Counted from the stretch's first letter, positions 25,658 to 36,129 are shown. The stretch: 60,088 bases of DNA from Clostridiales bacterium (GCA_015655075.1 JAATFT010000098.1:1-60088), one strand, 5' to 3'. Program-made: numbers and translations. The notes: generated by a model not told the origin, from the sequence alone.

Positions 25658-27148
25658 TTACAGGGGAATATGGATAATGACTTCCGTTCCCCGGTCCTTA
25701 CCTTCACTTTTTATTTCTATTACATCCTCCCGGTTAAAGTATAGCCTTAACCGGTGTATTACATTTACAAGTCCCACCCCGTTGGAATTGTAAGCAATGC
25801 CTTTCTCTAATCTTTCTCCGGCCAGTATCTGCGCGATTTTATCCTTTTTGATGCCGATCCCGTTGTCCTTCACAGACAGGCAGACGTCCCTTTCCCCCCG
25901 GTACAGGGAAAGCCTGATGACACCGTTCCAGTTAATGCCCCGTATCCCGTAGTTGACGGCATTTTCAACAACGGGCTGGAGCACCATGGCGGGCATCCTG
26001 ATATCTAAAAGGGTTTCATCAATTTCCCTTTTGAAATTAATGTCACCGGAAAAACGTACATTTAATATATAAATATAGCTGTCTGTCAGGCGGACCTCAT
26101 CCGCTATGGTTACCGCCTGGTCCATTTTGTTCATGTTGTAGCGGAAGAATTCCGCCACATGCTCAATAAAGAGGCAGGTTTTATCCGCTCCCTCCATCAT
26201 GGCAAGCTGTGCCCCCGCGTTCAGGGTATTAAACAGGAAATGGGGATTAATCTGGGCCTGGAGTATTTTGAGCTTTGCATCCTTTAAATGTCCCTCCATC
26301 CGCAATTCCTTTTCCTTTGAGATTCTCTCCTTCTCTAAATTTTCACGGATTTGTTCAATATACAGCCGTATATTGAAAACCATTTTATTAAAGGCAATGG
26401 ATACAACCCCTACTTCATCCTCCGATTCCACCTCTACGGGCTCAATATATAACTTCCCTTTTGCTACTTCATTTGCCACTTTTGCAAGATTATTTAACGG
26501 CTTGGTAATGGACCTGGTCAGTAAAATAATCAATCCGATATTAATAAAGGCAATTATAATCAGAATGGATGTGCTGATGATCTCCATATAGCGCAGGGTA
26601 TTGAGCAGCAGTTGGTAACTGCCTGAATTATATTTAAACTGTTCGTTGTTGAGACTGTAAATAAAGGCATTGATATTCTGGAAAGCATTTTTTGCAGTTT
26701 CATAATAGTCTTTATACTTTTCAACATTCCGTCCCCGTTTTGCCTGCACGGTCGCAAAGGCCGTCTCCAGATAATTCTGTGACATGTTCTTTATATTTTT
26801 TTCCATCAGCAGCATTTCATTATCTGTAACGGCGGTATTTAAGTTGTCCAATAATTCCCGGTAATTTTGTTCACTCCGGTAATAGGCGTCAATGGCGTCC
26901 GAGCTTTTGGTATTTAAGTATTCGGTCATGCTGTTTTGCAGATTGCTTAAGGAATCCGACAATTCATTCAGATTAACATTGCTTACATATACCTCGTCTA
27001 TTTTACCCATCATCTGGTTGATGTTGAAATACATAATAAAATTGACAATCAGCATGATGAACGAAGTAAAAACAAAAGCCGCGGTCAATTTCCGCTGGAG
27101 GGAGAATTTCTTCCATTTTTTTAAGAATAGCCTTTTCCTGTTCCCCAT
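25658..27148 (-). CDS. YesM/LytS-type sensor histidine kinase
   Basis: A 496-residue membrane kinase. Hydrophobic helices at about 22-42 and 188-211 flank an extracellular helical domain. A HAMP segment follows (about 211-265), then the His_kinase domain with His303 in QINPHFLFNTLN and an ATPase domain (VVENAVNYGI, DNGIGI, GVGLVNVIHRL). It phosphorylates the YesN-type regulator. The sensor gene upstream encodes a membrane-anchored sugar-binding protein that likely contacts its extracellular domain. Confidence 0.92.
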   Translation of the reverse strand: MGNRKRLFLKKWKKFSLQRKLTAAFVFTSFIMLIVNFIMYFNINQMMGKIDEVYVSNVNLNELSDSLSNLQNSMTEYLNTKSSDAIDAYYRSEQNYRELLDNLNTAVTDNEMLLMEKNIKNMSQNYLETAFATVQAKRGRNVEKYKDYYETAKNAFQNINAFIYSLNNEQFKYNSGSYQLLLNTLRYMEIISTSILIIIAFINIGLIILLTRSITKPLNNLAKVANEVAKGKLYIEPVEVESEDEVGVVSIAFNKMVFNIRLYIEQIRENLEKERISKEKELRMEGHLKDAKLKILQAQINPHFLFNTLNAGAQLAMMEGADKTCLFIEHVAEFFRYNMNKMDQAVTIADEVRLTDSYIYILNVRFSGDINFKREIDETLLDIRMPAMVLQPVVENAVNYGIRGINWNGVIRLSLYRGERDVCLSVKDNGIGIKKDKIAQILAGERLEKGIAYNSNGVGLVNVIHRLRLYFNREDVIEIKSEGKDRGTEVIIHIPL

Positions 27149-27167
27149 AAATGAATCTCCTTCTGAC

Positions 27168-28220
27168 CTATTCCGTTTTTTCTTTGTTGCTGTAATAATC
27201 CAAAATATTATCTGCCGAAATAAGCTTTGTATCCACCGGGAGATATTCGCTTACGTGCCCCGTAAGGGAATATTCCGCCAGGGCTTTTACGCTTAGGCTT
27301 CCCATCTGCCTGGTATCAACGGAAACAGAAGAATATATAATACCTTTCTCAATGGCATTTAAGATATTTTCCGAATCATAATAGCCTATGATATTGATTT
27401 TCCCCACTTTATTATAGTCTACCACCGCCTGGTATGCACATTGGGTATAGGTGGCGTTCAGGCATATCATGATATCCGGCATATTTTTCAAATCCATAAT
27501 AATATCCCGGATTGTCTCTTCCGGACTGAAGTCGCCTTCATTATTTACTACTACGGCCTTGATTTCCAAATCATGGTTTTTGCCTAAGCTTTTTTCAATG
27601 GTATCCCTGATACCGAGAAGGATTATATTCTGGCTGCTGTCCGCACTTTTTTCATCCACCAATACAAAGATGCGTTTTGTATCCTTGTCACGTAAATTTA
27701 ATACCTGCTTTCCATACTCCTGCCCCAGATTATAACTGTTAATTCCCACAAAGCACTGGCGCATGCTGTTGTTGGAATCCTTTAAAACCGTTGTGACGGG
27801 AATACCTTTATTCACCGCTTCATTCACCAGTTCCCCGGTCTTTGTCTCCCCGTCGCCCTCCAAAATGATTCCGTCCACTCCCGCGTCGATCGCCATCCGC
27901 ATCAGTTCATCTTTCCCGTAATCGGAAAAAAGTTTATTGCCAAAGCGTTCCACATATGCCTTTTGGATTTTTCCTTCTTTTAAAGCGCCTTCATAAACTT
28001 CGTTCCAAAAATCCTGCTCCCTGCTGCCTGAAATAAAGGCGTAATGTTTTTCATATACCTCATAGCCGTTCTTTTGGGCCAATCCCGTATCCTTTAATTT
28101 ATCGTTAAAATAATGGAAACCCAGCACCGTCACCAGCAGCATCAATATTATATTTCCTAAAACAACCAGTGCAAAAAGCCTGGATTTATGTCCATGTGTA
28201 CGTTTATTTTTTTCTTTCAT
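27168..28220 (-). CDS. Membrane-anchored sugar-binding sensor protein (XylFII-like)
   Basis: A 350-residue protein with a basic cytoplasmic start, one uncleaved-looking transmembrane helix (about 17-38, LFALVVLGNIILMLLVTVLG) and no lipobox. A RbsB/XylF-type sugar-binding fold follows (HYAFISGSREQDFWNEVYEG, GVDGIILEGD, VLVDEKSADSSQN, NIIGYYDSENIL). In Clostridium, a similar anchored protein (XylFII) with a LytS kinase and YesN regulator forms a three-component xylose sensor; the gene order here is the same. The ATG at 28220 is preferred over a longer frame that would include the promoter region. Confidence 0.82.
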   Translation of the reverse strand: MKEKNKRTHGHKSRLFALVVLGNIILMLLVTVLGFHYFNDKLKDTGLAQKNGYEVYEKHYAFISGSREQDFWNEVYEGALKEGKIQKAYVERFGNKLFSDYGKDELMRMAIDAGVDGIILEGDGETKTGELVNEAVNKGIPVTTVLKDSNNSMRQCFVGINSYNLGQEYGKQVLNLRDKDTKRIFVLVDEKSADSSQNIILLGIRDTIEKSLGKNHDLEIKAVVVNNEGDFSPEETIRDIIMDLKNMPDIMICLNATYTQCAYQAVVDYNKVGKINIIGYYDSENILNAIEKGIIYSSVSVDTRQMGSLSVKALAEYSLTGHVSEYLPVDTKLISADNILDYYSNKEKTE

Positions 28221-28298
28221 GGCATCTCTTCTCTTAAATGTACCATTAATTGTATTACCTGTTTTTTCTATATAGTTTATTAACAAAATTATATATCT

Positions 28299-28328
28299 AT
28301 TATATAACAGAACCCGCAAGTATGTCAA
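28299..28328 (-). promoter_or_regulatory. Promoter of the three-component sensor operon
   Basis: On the minus strand TTGACA (28323-28328), 18 nt and TATAAT (28299-28304), about 80 nt before the sensor gene. Four genes (28220 down to 22960) follow with short gaps or overlaps. Confidence 0.75.
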
Positions 28329-28352
28329 TAAACGGTAATCATGCCACTGCAT

Positions 28353-29258
28353 TTAACCTTTTATGGAGCCAATCATAATCCCTTTTACAAAATACTTTTG
28401 GATAAAAGGGTAAATACACAATACCGGTACGGTAGAAACTACTATGGCACTATATTTTAATGTCTGTGCAAGCTGCATCTTCATTTCCGCCTGCGCTGCA
28501 TCCATTCCCTGCATTCCGTTTACCAGCATTTTATTGGACATCAGCAGATCTCTTAAGAATGTCTGCAGCGGCATCAATGATTTGTCATTGATATATATCA
28601 GGGCAGAGAAAAAATCGTTCCAATGCCCTACCGCATAATAAAGGCCGATAACCGCCAGAATTGGCTTGGACAGTGGCAGCACCACCTTAATCAGAAACTG
28701 GAAAGAATTTGCGCCGTCCAAGGCCGCCGCTTCCTGCAAACCGGATGGAATGCTGTTCAAAAAATAAGTTCTGGTTATAATAACATTATAGATGGATACC
28801 GCCCCCGGTATTATCATTGCCCAAACCGTATTAATCAAATGGAGCTTACTGGCTACAAGGTAGGTGGGAATCAGACCGCCGCTGAAATACATTGTCAGCA
28901 TGAACAGGAACATAAAGAAATTTCTCGGCATGAAATCTTTTCTGGACAAAGGATAAGCCGCACAGATAGTCATAAACAGATTGGTCAGAGTTCCCGCTAC
29001 TGTATAGAAAATGGTGTTTCTATACCCGATCCAGATACTTTTATACTGAATTACCGCCTCATATGCCGCCATAGAAAACTGCTTGGGAAGCAGAATTACA
29101 TTTCCATTCCACACTTCATTGGGGTTACTGAACGAGGCAATCACCACAAACCACAGGGGCCATACAAAAACCAGAAATAGCACCAGCATAATAATCAGAT
29201 TTACTATGTCAAATATCTTATCCGAATAAGAACGTTTAAATTTTTCTTGTTTTTCCAT
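28353..29258 (-). CDS. Carbohydrate ABC transporter permease (LplC/YtcP type)
   Basis: A CUT1-family permease of about 301 residues with six helices and the inner-membrane loop EAAALDGANSFQFLIKVVLPLSKP, which docks the ATPase. NDFFSALIYINDKSLMPLQTFLRDLL matches the LplC/YtcP group, whose importers use complex saccharides. The ATG at 29258 is 5 nt from GGAGG; the longer frame is not supported. No ATPase gene is in the cluster, so it probably uses a shared MsmX-type ATPase. Confidence 0.9.
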   Translation of the reverse strand: MEKQEKFKRSYSDKIFDIVNLIIMLVLFLVFVWPLWFVVIASFSNPNEVWNGNVILLPKQFSMAAYEAVIQYKSIWIGYRNTIFYTVAGTLTNLFMTICAAYPLSRKDFMPRNFFMFLFMLTMYFSGGLIPTYLVASKLHLINTVWAMIIPGAVSIYNVIITRTYFLNSIPSGLQEAAALDGANSFQFLIKVVLPLSKPILAVIGLYYAVGHWNDFFSALIYINDKSLMPLQTFLRDLLMSNKMLVNGMQGMDAAQAEMKMQLAQTLKYSAIVVSTVPVLCIYPFIQKYFVKGIMIGSIKG

Positions 29259-29323
29259 ATTATCCTCCATTCCGCGTATATGAAATTTGTGCCAGGCATT
29301 AATAGGCACAAAACTTCTGTTAC

Positions 29324-30241
29324 TTACCACAGGCTCTCGTCCGTCAGTTTTTTTGAAATTTTGTTTGCAGCGACAAGCAAAAACAGATTAATAACAGAAT
29401 TGAACAGTCCCACCGCCGTGGAGTAGCTGTAATCATTTTGTACTAAACCGACACGGTAAACATAGGTGGCAATAACATCCGATGCTTTCATGTTTAAAGA
29501 ATTCTGTAATAAGAAAACCTTTTCAAAACCCACATTCATTATCTGTCCTATCTGTAGGATAAGAAGCATGATGATGGTAGGTTTAAGAGAAGGAATATCC
29601 ACATGAAAGATTCGCTGAAGCTTTGTGGCTCCGTCCACAATCGCCGCTTCATGAAGCTGCTGATCCACACCGGAAAGTGCGGAAATATAAATAATAGAAC
29701 TCCAGCCCACTCCCTGCCATATACCGCTCCATACATAGATGGATTTAAAGAACTGCGGTTTTCCAAGAAAATCAATAGATTCCAAATGAAGAATACTTCT
29801 TACGGTATTAAAAATACCCTTATCTGGATTCAGAAAAATAGTAATCATACCGCACATAACAACCGTGGAAATAAAATAAGGAGCGTAGGATACCATTTGT
29901 ATCGTTTTCTTTAAATATCTGTTTTTTAAATAATTCAGCATTAATGCAAAGATAATTGGAATAGGAAATCCAACACTCAGACTGTATAAGCTGATTCCGA
30001 TTGTATTCTTTATTAACAGCACGAAATTATAATTGCTGAAAAAACGTTGAAAATGTTTTAAACCGACAAACGGGCTTCCTAAAATTCCCTCCTTGACAAT
30101 ATAATCTCTAAATGCCAGCTGGATTCCGTACATTGGAATATAAGCAAAAATAATGTAGTAAAACACCACCGGCAAAATCATCACGTAAAGAATCCAGTTC
30201 TTCCTCATGTCTCTGCCAAGTTTTTTTAATATTTGTTTCAC
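29324..30241 (-). CDS. Carbohydrate ABC transporter permease (LplB type)
   Basis: A 305-residue CUT1 permease with six helices. The start LYVMILPVVFYYIIFAYIPM and GIQLAFRDY mark the LplB/YtcP partner family; EAAIVDGATKLQRIFHVDIP is the ATPase-contact loop. The start is a GTG at 30241, 8 nt from GGGGG. It pairs with the permease at 28353-29258 and the lipoprotein at 30412-32019. Confidence 0.9.
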   Translation of the reverse strand: MKQILKKLGRDMRKNWILYVMILPVVFYYIIFAYIPMYGIQLAFRDYIVKEGILGSPFVGLKHFQRFFSNYNFVLLIKNTIGISLYSLSVGFPIPIIFALMLNYLKNRYLKKTIQMVSYAPYFISTVVMCGMITIFLNPDKGIFNTVRSILHLESIDFLGKPQFFKSIYVWSGIWQGVGWSSIIYISALSGVDQQLHEAAIVDGATKLQRIFHVDIPSLKPTIIMLLILQIGQIMNVGFEKVFLLQNSLNMKASDVIATYVYRVGLVQNDYSYSTAVGLFNSVINLFLLVAANKISKKLTDESLW

Positions 30242-30284
30242 TCAAAATCCCCCTTTTGGGTCAACCTTTATAATTGTTTTCTTA

Positions 30285-30322
30285 TTTACTTTGAAACCAG
30301 CAGTCGAGGGTTTCAAAGTAAA
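30285..30322 (-). promoter_or_regulatory. Perfect 14-bp stem-loop between binding-protein and permease genes
   Basis: TTTACTTTGAAACC (30285-30298) and its complement (30309-30322) lie between the lipoprotein stop and the LplB start. It may protect the lipoprotein mRNA or reduce read-through. Confidence 0.65.
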
Positions 30323-30344
30323 AGTCCCAAAGTAAATTAAGAAA

Positions 30345-30385
30345 GAACTGCCGCCAAATGGTAGCATATCAAAAGTCCGCGGCAG
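30345..30385 (-). terminator. Partial terminator after the LplA-like gene
   Basis: On the minus strand CTGCCGC pairs with GCGGCAG across a 21-nt loop and is followed by TTCTTTCTTAATTT. The short stem suggests incomplete termination before the permease genes. Confidence 0.45.
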
Positions 30386-30411
30386 CCCCTTTTATTTAAG
30401 TTAAAATTATA

Positions 30412-32019
30412 TTATTTTAAAATAGAATCTTCATATGTTTTTTGATAAATTTCCTGCAGCCGATTTACTCCCATTGCTTCAAGGGTTGATAAATATTCAC
30501 TCCAGCTGGATTCCAGATCCAGTTCACCCGTTGCTACCTGCGCCAGATACTGATAAATGTAAGGATCCACATCCGCCTTAATTGTGGCAATCGTCTCGGT
30601 ATCCTCCTCGGTGTAATACATCATCGGAAGGGGAACCGCCCCCTTGGCGGCTGCTTTTGTACGTTCTTCAATCAAATATTTTTCATCCGGATCTGTTTTA
30701 TCACTCATAGCGTCAAACCAGTAGTCCGACTGAATGGAGGGATGATATGCCGCACCCTGAATAGTATTGGCGGCACGTACTTCGGCAATATCATCGCCAT
30801 ATCCCTGTCCAACAATCCATTCCCATGTACCGTCTTCCGCTTTCTTCCATATCTTTCCTTCAATACCCAACCAGGCAAGCATACCGCCCTCCTCGCTGTA
30901 GAACTGATCCGCCCATGCCACGATAACTTCAGGGTTAGGACAATTATCGGTAATCGCCAGGGTTCCCGGGAAAATACCCGTACTCAGCGGATATAGACCG
31001 TCTTCAAACGGGGTAAGCAAAATGTAATCATCATCATTATCACGTCCCACCGTTATAAATGCACCGGCGTCAAAGAAAGAACCAAAAACATCTCCCGACT
31101 GTCCAATTGCGCATTGTTGTTCATATTTCTGGGTAAATGCATTTTTATCCATAATGCCTTCCTGATATAATTTTGCTATATAGGCAATAAATTCTTTGTA
31201 CTTATCGGTTACAGGCATATATGTCATCTTCCCGTCTATTACGGCACACTTAGTAGTATAATCATAAGGGATACTAAAGTAAGCAAGCAGCAAATCAGGT
31301 TTTGATCCATCACTGCACGTAAATGGTATCTCATCATCGGGGTCTCCATTTCCGTTGGCATCCTCATCTTTAAAAGCTTTTAACACCTTGTATAATTCGT
31401 CTAGATCTGCAGGTTCTTTCAATCCCAAATTATCCATCCACTTCTTATTAATCCAGTAAGATGTCATGGCTCCTTCTTGTTTGTCCAGTTCTGGCAAGGA
31501 ATAGATGTGCCCATCGGAAGCCGTTATATAATCCCAGCCGTTCCTCTCATCCATTCTTGCGCTTAAATTAGGAGCATATTGCTTAATCAAATCTTCCAAA
31601 GGAATAAAAATTTTTTGTTTCCCGAACTTTTCCAAGTCAGCATAGCTAAGGCCCGATTTAAAGAACACATTGGGATAATCGCCGGAAGCTAAAACTATTC
31701 CTCGTTTTTCCATTATATCCGCAGCCATTATAGACTGAATATCAAATTTAATATTTGCATTGTCCGCCACATAATTAAATGTCACGTTATCTTTTAAATC
31801 ATGTTCTCCGTTCATAATAGCAAACATAGTATATTTTGCCGTTTCACTTAATGGGAAAGTGACACCTTCCGTCCCGGTTTCCGTTTTATCCGTGTCTGAT
31901 ACTGATGTTGCCGGTGCTTTTGTCTCATCGCCTCCATTGGATTTGCCAGAACAACCTGCCGTCATAGTTAATACCATTGAAGATACCAATAATAGTGATA
32001 AAATTTTCTTGATTTTCAT
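30412..32019 (-). CDS. Extracellular solute-binding lipoprotein (LplA type)
   Basis: A 535-residue substrate-binding lipoprotein with lipobox LTMTAGC (Cys about 23), followed by an SGKSNGGDETKAP linker. It has the family 1 solute-binding fold of the large LplA type (ASGDYPNVFFKSGL, YSLPELDKQEGAMTSYWINK, a DANGNGDPDDEIPFT calcium-like acidic loop). Large lipoproteins of this group bind oligosaccharides from host or plant glycans. It is first in the operon with LplB and LplC permeases and divergent from a membrane AraC regulator that probably controls it. Confidence 0.92.
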   Translation of the reverse strand: MKIKKILSLLLVSSMVLTMTAGCSGKSNGGDETKAPATSVSDTDKTETGTEGVTFPLSETAKYTMFAIMNGEHDLKDNVTFNYVADNANIKFDIQSIMAADIMEKRGIVLASGDYPNVFFKSGLSYADLEKFGKQKIFIPLEDLIKQYAPNLSARMDERNGWDYITASDGHIYSLPELDKQEGAMTSYWINKKWMDNLGLKEPADLDELYKVLKAFKDEDANGNGDPDDEIPFTCSDGSKPDLLLAYFSIPYDYTTKCAVIDGKMTYMPVTDKYKEFIAYIAKLYQEGIMDKNAFTQKYEQQCAIGQSGDVFGSFFDAGAFITVGRDNDDDYILLTPFEDGLYPLSTGIFPGTLAITDNCPNPEVIVAWADQFYSEEGGMLAWLGIEGKIWKKAEDGTWEWIVGQGYGDDIAEVRAANTIQGAAYHPSIQSDYWFDAMSDKTDPDEKYLIEERTKAAAKGAVPLPMMYYTEEDTETIATIKADVDPYIYQYLAQVATGELDLESSWSEYLSTLEAMGVNRLQEIYQKTYEDSILK

Positions 32020-32048
32020 AAATCTTCCTTCTCCTTCTATAATTGTAT

Positions 32049-32343
32049 TTAATTTTCTGTCTTACTAAACGGTACCGGTTCATGTAAGCTAAATTCATTA
32101 TAATCGCCGGGTATGAACTCCTCAAGATACAAGATTTCCATCCTCATACTTAAATTTTGTATAGCAGTTTTCGGGTTTTTAGTCCTGTCCTCCAGATACC
32201 ATACATTTTTCAATAATCTTATTATAAATGCTACACCCTGCCTCCGACTGAAATGCGGCAATATTTCCATAATCATTCTCAGCAATGGTAACTTTCCTGC
32301 CTGAAGCATTCCAACTTACCGGACAATATTTTTTCCGATTCAT
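32049..32343 (-). pseudogene. Two-frame remnant of an unidentified gene
   Basis: From an ATG at 32341-32343 one frame reads MNRKKYCPVSWNASGRKVTI, AENDYGNIAAFQSEAGCS and stops. A second frame takes over near 32205 and reads YLEDRTKNPKTAIQNLSMRM, EILYLEEFIPGDYNEF to a stop at 32049. Together they look like the C-terminal part of one protein broken by a frameshift. I do not recognise the family. It lies in the leader region of the LplA-like gene. Confidence 0.4.
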
Positions 32344-32495
32344 TTGAAATTTGTACCCTCATGCTCTAATAGCCATAAACTCTGACTTTTTACCATTTCT
32401 TATCCAAAATTCGCAAAGAAATACATTCTTGCGGAAAGGCGTAAACTATTATATGATTAAGTGGGACCAACAATTTAGAATTGGAGAATTTGTCA

Positions 32496-34688
32496 ATGAA
32501 GAAACCGCATATATCCTACCATACTCAATACGCCACTTTGCTCAAATACTTTTTTTCGTATTTTATTATCCTGAGTATATTAATTCTGGGATTCTTTTTT
32601 GCAGTCCGCTTTCAGTTAAAAAACATCTACTTCCAGACTTTGGATAACCAAATCCAGGAACGGCTTACTCTAATTCAGAAACAATTTAATGATAATATCA
32701 CTAGAGTTAACGAGCTTCATTCCCATTTGGTATCCGATATCAACCTGACTCTTTCCCGGTATGAAAATAACGACTGGTCCAGATATCAGGCTTCCCGGCG
32801 CATTAATGAATACGCCATCAGCAATAACTTCATTCAGGATATTATTTACATTGACCGGAAGAAAAACGAAGTCTTATCCTCCGGGAAATATGTGAAATAT
32901 AAAGACGGGAGTTACTTTATCTACGTGAACCAGAAATTTATTGAACTTCCCGTGGGAAGCTATGGGCATAGCGGTAAAAACCAATTTCTGTACCTTTCCA
33001 AGGACGGTTCCAATCTTCTGCTTTATTTTCCAATCATGGACTCTTCCGCATTTGACACTATTTATGTAATCAACAAGCAGGAACTGCAGACAATTCTAAG
33101 AAATGGTTTACCCTTTGGCATTGTTTCCATTTGCCTGTCCGACGTAGGACAAAATATCATTACCGCAGTTAATACAAATGAAATTTTACCTTACCTGGAT
33201 ATTAACAAAAAAGAGAAAAACTATAACGAGAGGAACTCAAAAGAAGCGACCTATGCGCTTTCCACCTCCGGAAACCTTTTAATCGTCGCCTTATCTTCGA
33301 AAGAAACCCTTATAAAATATGTAGATACGGCCTTTCAGAAAACCTATCTTATTTTAGTCTGCATTGGCAGTATAGGTATTCTTCTAATCCTTTGGGCTAT
33401 GAAACTGACTTACTGGCCCCTCCACCTCCTTACAAAAAAGGTAGTGGAACACCCTATGCTCAATGGGAATTATGTAGAAGGAATTGACAGGGCGTTTACC
33501 TCCGTTCTTTCCGAAAACCGCCTGCTCCAGAACAAAATCGACCATTACCGAGTTGAGATGCAAAAATCAATTTTGGATTCCATTATCACAGAAAATAATA
33601 GGGATTCCACCGTAGGCATTGCCGATATAGACCAGCTCTTCAATATGGAACCCGGAAGCTATATTTTTGTAGTAAAAGTAATGGCTAAGTATAGTTCTCC
33701 CGTCCAGAAATTCCAGAATTTCATTACAAAGAATCTCTCCCCGCAAGATTCCTGCCTAACATTGGAGGTTGCAAAACATTATGCCGTTTTCCTTATTTAT
33801 TACAGCGGTTATGAGCAGTATAAAGATGAGGTTCTCAACTTATTATTCCATGATTTGCACGAGGAAACAGGATATTACATTGCTGTCAGCAACAGTTCTC
33901 CTTCCCCGTTAACAATTCCAATCCTGTATGAAAACGCCTCCTTGGCCAGCAGCTATTGGAACGAAAATCCCGTTGTCTCCTACGGAAATATTGAGAGCCA
34001 GGCAACGAAAGAACTAAGCTATTCCTATCCTTACCGGAAGCTTGATAATCTGACGCAGCTTTTATTAGATCAAAATTTCACCGACGCTAGAACACAAATG
34101 GGCGAATTATTAAATTCCATTGACAAGGAGAACTTCCCTGAATTTTTTATCCATTGTATATTAATTGATATTCTCGCTATGTACGTAAACGTTATGAACC
34201 GATTAAACGTAAAATTTAAATCCTACAGTGATATTTATTTTGAGGCCCTTTACTTTTGCCGGAGCTGCGCCTACGAAGAAAAAAAAGAAGAGATTTTCAG
34301 AAATATATATCAGATGATCGATATCTCGGAAACCGAGCTTTTAAACACCGCAATTCATTCCTCTCAAATCAGGCAGCTGGTTATGGATAACTATACTTCA
34401 CCGGATTTCTCTATTTCAGGTCTGGCCGACAGCTTTCATGTGAGCATTGCTTATATGAGCTATCTGTTTAAGAAAAAGTTTAATCAGAATTTCTCCGATT
34501 TTCTGTGGGAGCTAAGGCTGCATAAGGCGGAGGACCTGCTGAAAAATACCGATATGTCCATAGACAATATCAGTATTTCTGTGGGCTATCTCAATACCTC
34601 CAGTTTTCGCCGGAAGTTTAAGCAGGCCACTGGAATCACCCCGTCCCAATACCGGAACAGGGTAGAAAAAGCACAGGAATTAAATTAA
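32496..34688 (+). CDS. Membrane-bound AraC-family regulator with Cache-like sensor
   Basis: A 730-residue one-component regulator. A transmembrane helix at about 18-42, an extracellular sensory domain to about 280 and a second helix (LILVCIGSIGILLILWAM) are followed by a cytoplasmic region. The C-terminal AraC domain has two helix-turn-helix motifs (FSISGLADSFHVSIAYMSYL and DNISISVGYLNTSSFRRKFK). Such YtdP/YesS-like proteins control adjacent LplABC importers in Firmicutes. The ATG at 32496 follows GGAG by 8 nt; an upstream TTG lies inside the ribosome site. It is divergent from the importer operon. Confidence 0.88.
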   Translation: MKKPHISYHTQYATLLKYFFSYFIILSILILGFFFAVRFQLKNIYFQTLDNQIQERLTLIQKQFNDNITRVNELHSHLVSDINLTLSRYENNDWSRYQASRRINEYAISNNFIQDIIYIDRKKNEVLSSGKYVKYKDGSYFIYVNQKFIELPVGSYGHSGKNQFLYLSKDGSNLLLYFPIMDSSAFDTIYVINKQELQTILRNGLPFGIVSICLSDVGQNIITAVNTNEILPYLDINKKEKNYNERNSKEATYALSTSGNLLIVALSSKETLIKYVDTAFQKTYLILVCIGSIGILLILWAMKLTYWPLHLLTKKVVEHPMLNGNYVEGIDRAFTSVLSENRLLQNKIDHYRVEMQKSILDSIITENNRDSTVGIADIDQLFNMEPGSYIFVVKVMAKYSSPVQKFQNFITKNLSPQDSCLTLEVAKHYAVFLIYYSGYEQYKDEVLNLLFHDLHEETGYYIAVSNSSPSPLTIPILYENASLASSYWNENPVVSYGNIESQATKELSYSYPYRKLDNLTQLLLDQNFTDARTQMGELLNSIDKENFPEFFIHCILIDILAMYVNVMNRLNVKFKSYSDIYFEALYFCRSCAYEEKKEEIFRNIYQMIDISETELLNTAIHSSQIRQLVMDNYTSPDFSISGLADSFHVSIAYMSYLFKKKFNQNFSDFLWELRLHKAEDLLKNTDMSIDNISISVGYLNTSSFRRKFKQATGITPSQYRNRVEKAQELN

Positions 34689-34722
34689 AAACGGATATAA
34701 ATTATATCTGGCGTAGCGTACT

Positions 34723-36126
34723 TTACATCTGGCATACCTTATGGGGATTTAAGATGTTTTTGGGATCAAAGGCCCTTTTAATTCCCCTCATGATTTCTAC
34801 GGCCGCAGGATCCATGGCTTCCAGCAGATAGGATTTCTTCGCATAGCCTATCCCGTGTTCCCCTGAAACCTGCCCGTTTAATTCCCGGGCCTTACCGTAA
34901 ATTTTATCCATGGCAGCCTTCATTTTTATTTTCCATTCCTCTTCACTTAAATCATCCTTTAAGATATAAGCATGGATATTGCCGTCTCCGGCATGTCCGA
35001 AACTCTTAATCCGAAGGTTCACCTCTTTATGCAAATTATGAATATATTCCACCATCTCATTGACATAGCTTCTGGGAACCACTACATCCACCTCGTCCAT
35101 ATAGGTGGTGGAACCCTTGATGGCTTCCAGGAATGCGCCCCTGGCTTTCCAGATGGATTCCTCCCTCTCATCGGTATCGGAAATCAGAATATCGACAGCT
35201 CCCTGCTCCAGACAGATTTTAGCTACATTTTCATAAGCCTTTTCGATTTCCTCCGTTGAGTTTCCGTCAAACTTTAATAAAAGATAGGCATCGGCACTGT
35301 TGTCCGGGAACTTTTTCCCCAAATATTTTTCCGCATCTATAATAACTTCTCTCTGCATAAATTCAATGGCCGTAGGTATGGATTTAGATTTAATGATAAG
35401 GGGTACCGTCCGGATTGCCGTTTCCAGGGTAGAAAAGGGTATCAGCAGGCTGATTACTTTTTTAGGCAGGGGAAGCAGTTTTAAAATAGCTTTTGTAATG
35501 ATTCCCAGGGTTCCCTCCGAACCCACCATTAAATCCTTCATGGCATACCCCGTACTGTTTTTTACGACTTTGCCGCCGAATTCCACAACTTTGCCATCGG
35601 CTAACACTACCTCAAGGCCCCTTACATAATCCCTGGTAACGCCGTATTTAACCGCTCTCATGCCGCCGGCATTGGTACTGATATTACCGCCGATGGTAGC
35701 TGATTTCTCCCCCGGGTCAGGCGGGTAGAACAAATCCCTTTCCTCCACGTAGGCGGCTAATTCCATTAATAAAACGCCCGGCTCTACCGTAATGGTTAAA
35801 TTGGATTCGTCCAGCTCCAGAAAATGGTTCATTAAGCTGGTATCTATCATAATGCCATGCTCCATTGCAACGGAGGAGCCCACAAGTCCGGTTCCGGAAC
35901 CTCTTGGGGTGACCGGGATATTATGGTCACAGGCATATTTCATGATGGCAGAAACTTCCCCCGTGGAAAGGACCTTGGCAACCACATCGGGGTAGCTGAC
36001 CGTATCGCTTAGTTCATCATGGCTGTATTCTTCGTTAATTTTTTCGCCGAAAAGCACCCTTTCCCCATCGTTAATGATACAGTTTATAAAGTTTAAATCT
36101 TCCTGATCTATCTTTTTATAATTCAT
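34723..36126 (-). CDS. FAD-linked D-lactate/glycolate oxidase (GlcD-type)
   Basis: A 467-residue flavoprotein of the vanillyl-alcohol-oxidase type. The FAD-binding part (about 35-220) has [36 protein letters not shown] and [13 protein letters not shown]. The C-terminal FAD-oxidase domain has the metal-site histidines in [14 protein letters not shown] and [11 protein letters not shown]. Next to EtfA and EtfB it fits the lactate dehydrogenase/Etf complex that couples lactate oxidation to NAD by electron confurcation. Glycolate or another 2-hydroxyacid remains possible. It starts 3 bp after the EtfA gene. Confidence 0.88.
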   Translation of the reverse strand: MNYKKIDQEDLNFINCIINDGERVLFGEKINEEYSHDELSDTVSYPDVVAKVLSTGEVSAIMKYACDHNIPVTPRGSGTGLVGSSVAMEHGIMIDTSLMNHFLELDESNLTITVEPGVLLMELAAYVEERDLFYPPDPGEKSATIGGNISTNAGGMRAVKYGVTRDYVRGLEVVLADGKVVEFGGKVVKNSTGYAMKDLMVGSEGTLGIITKAILKLLPLPKKVISLLIPFSTLETAIRTVPLIIKSKSIPTAIEFMQREVIIDAEKYLGKKFPDNSADAYLLLKFDGNSTEEIEKAYENVAKICLEQGAVDILISDTDEREESIWKARGAFLEAIKGSTTYMDEVDVVVPRSYVNEMVEYIHNLHKEVNLRIKSFGHAGDGNIHAYILKDDLSEEEWKIKMKAAMDKIYGKARELNGQVSGEHGIGYAKKSYLLEAMDPAAVEIMRGIKRAFDPKNILNPHKVCQM

Positions 36127-36129
36127 GGC

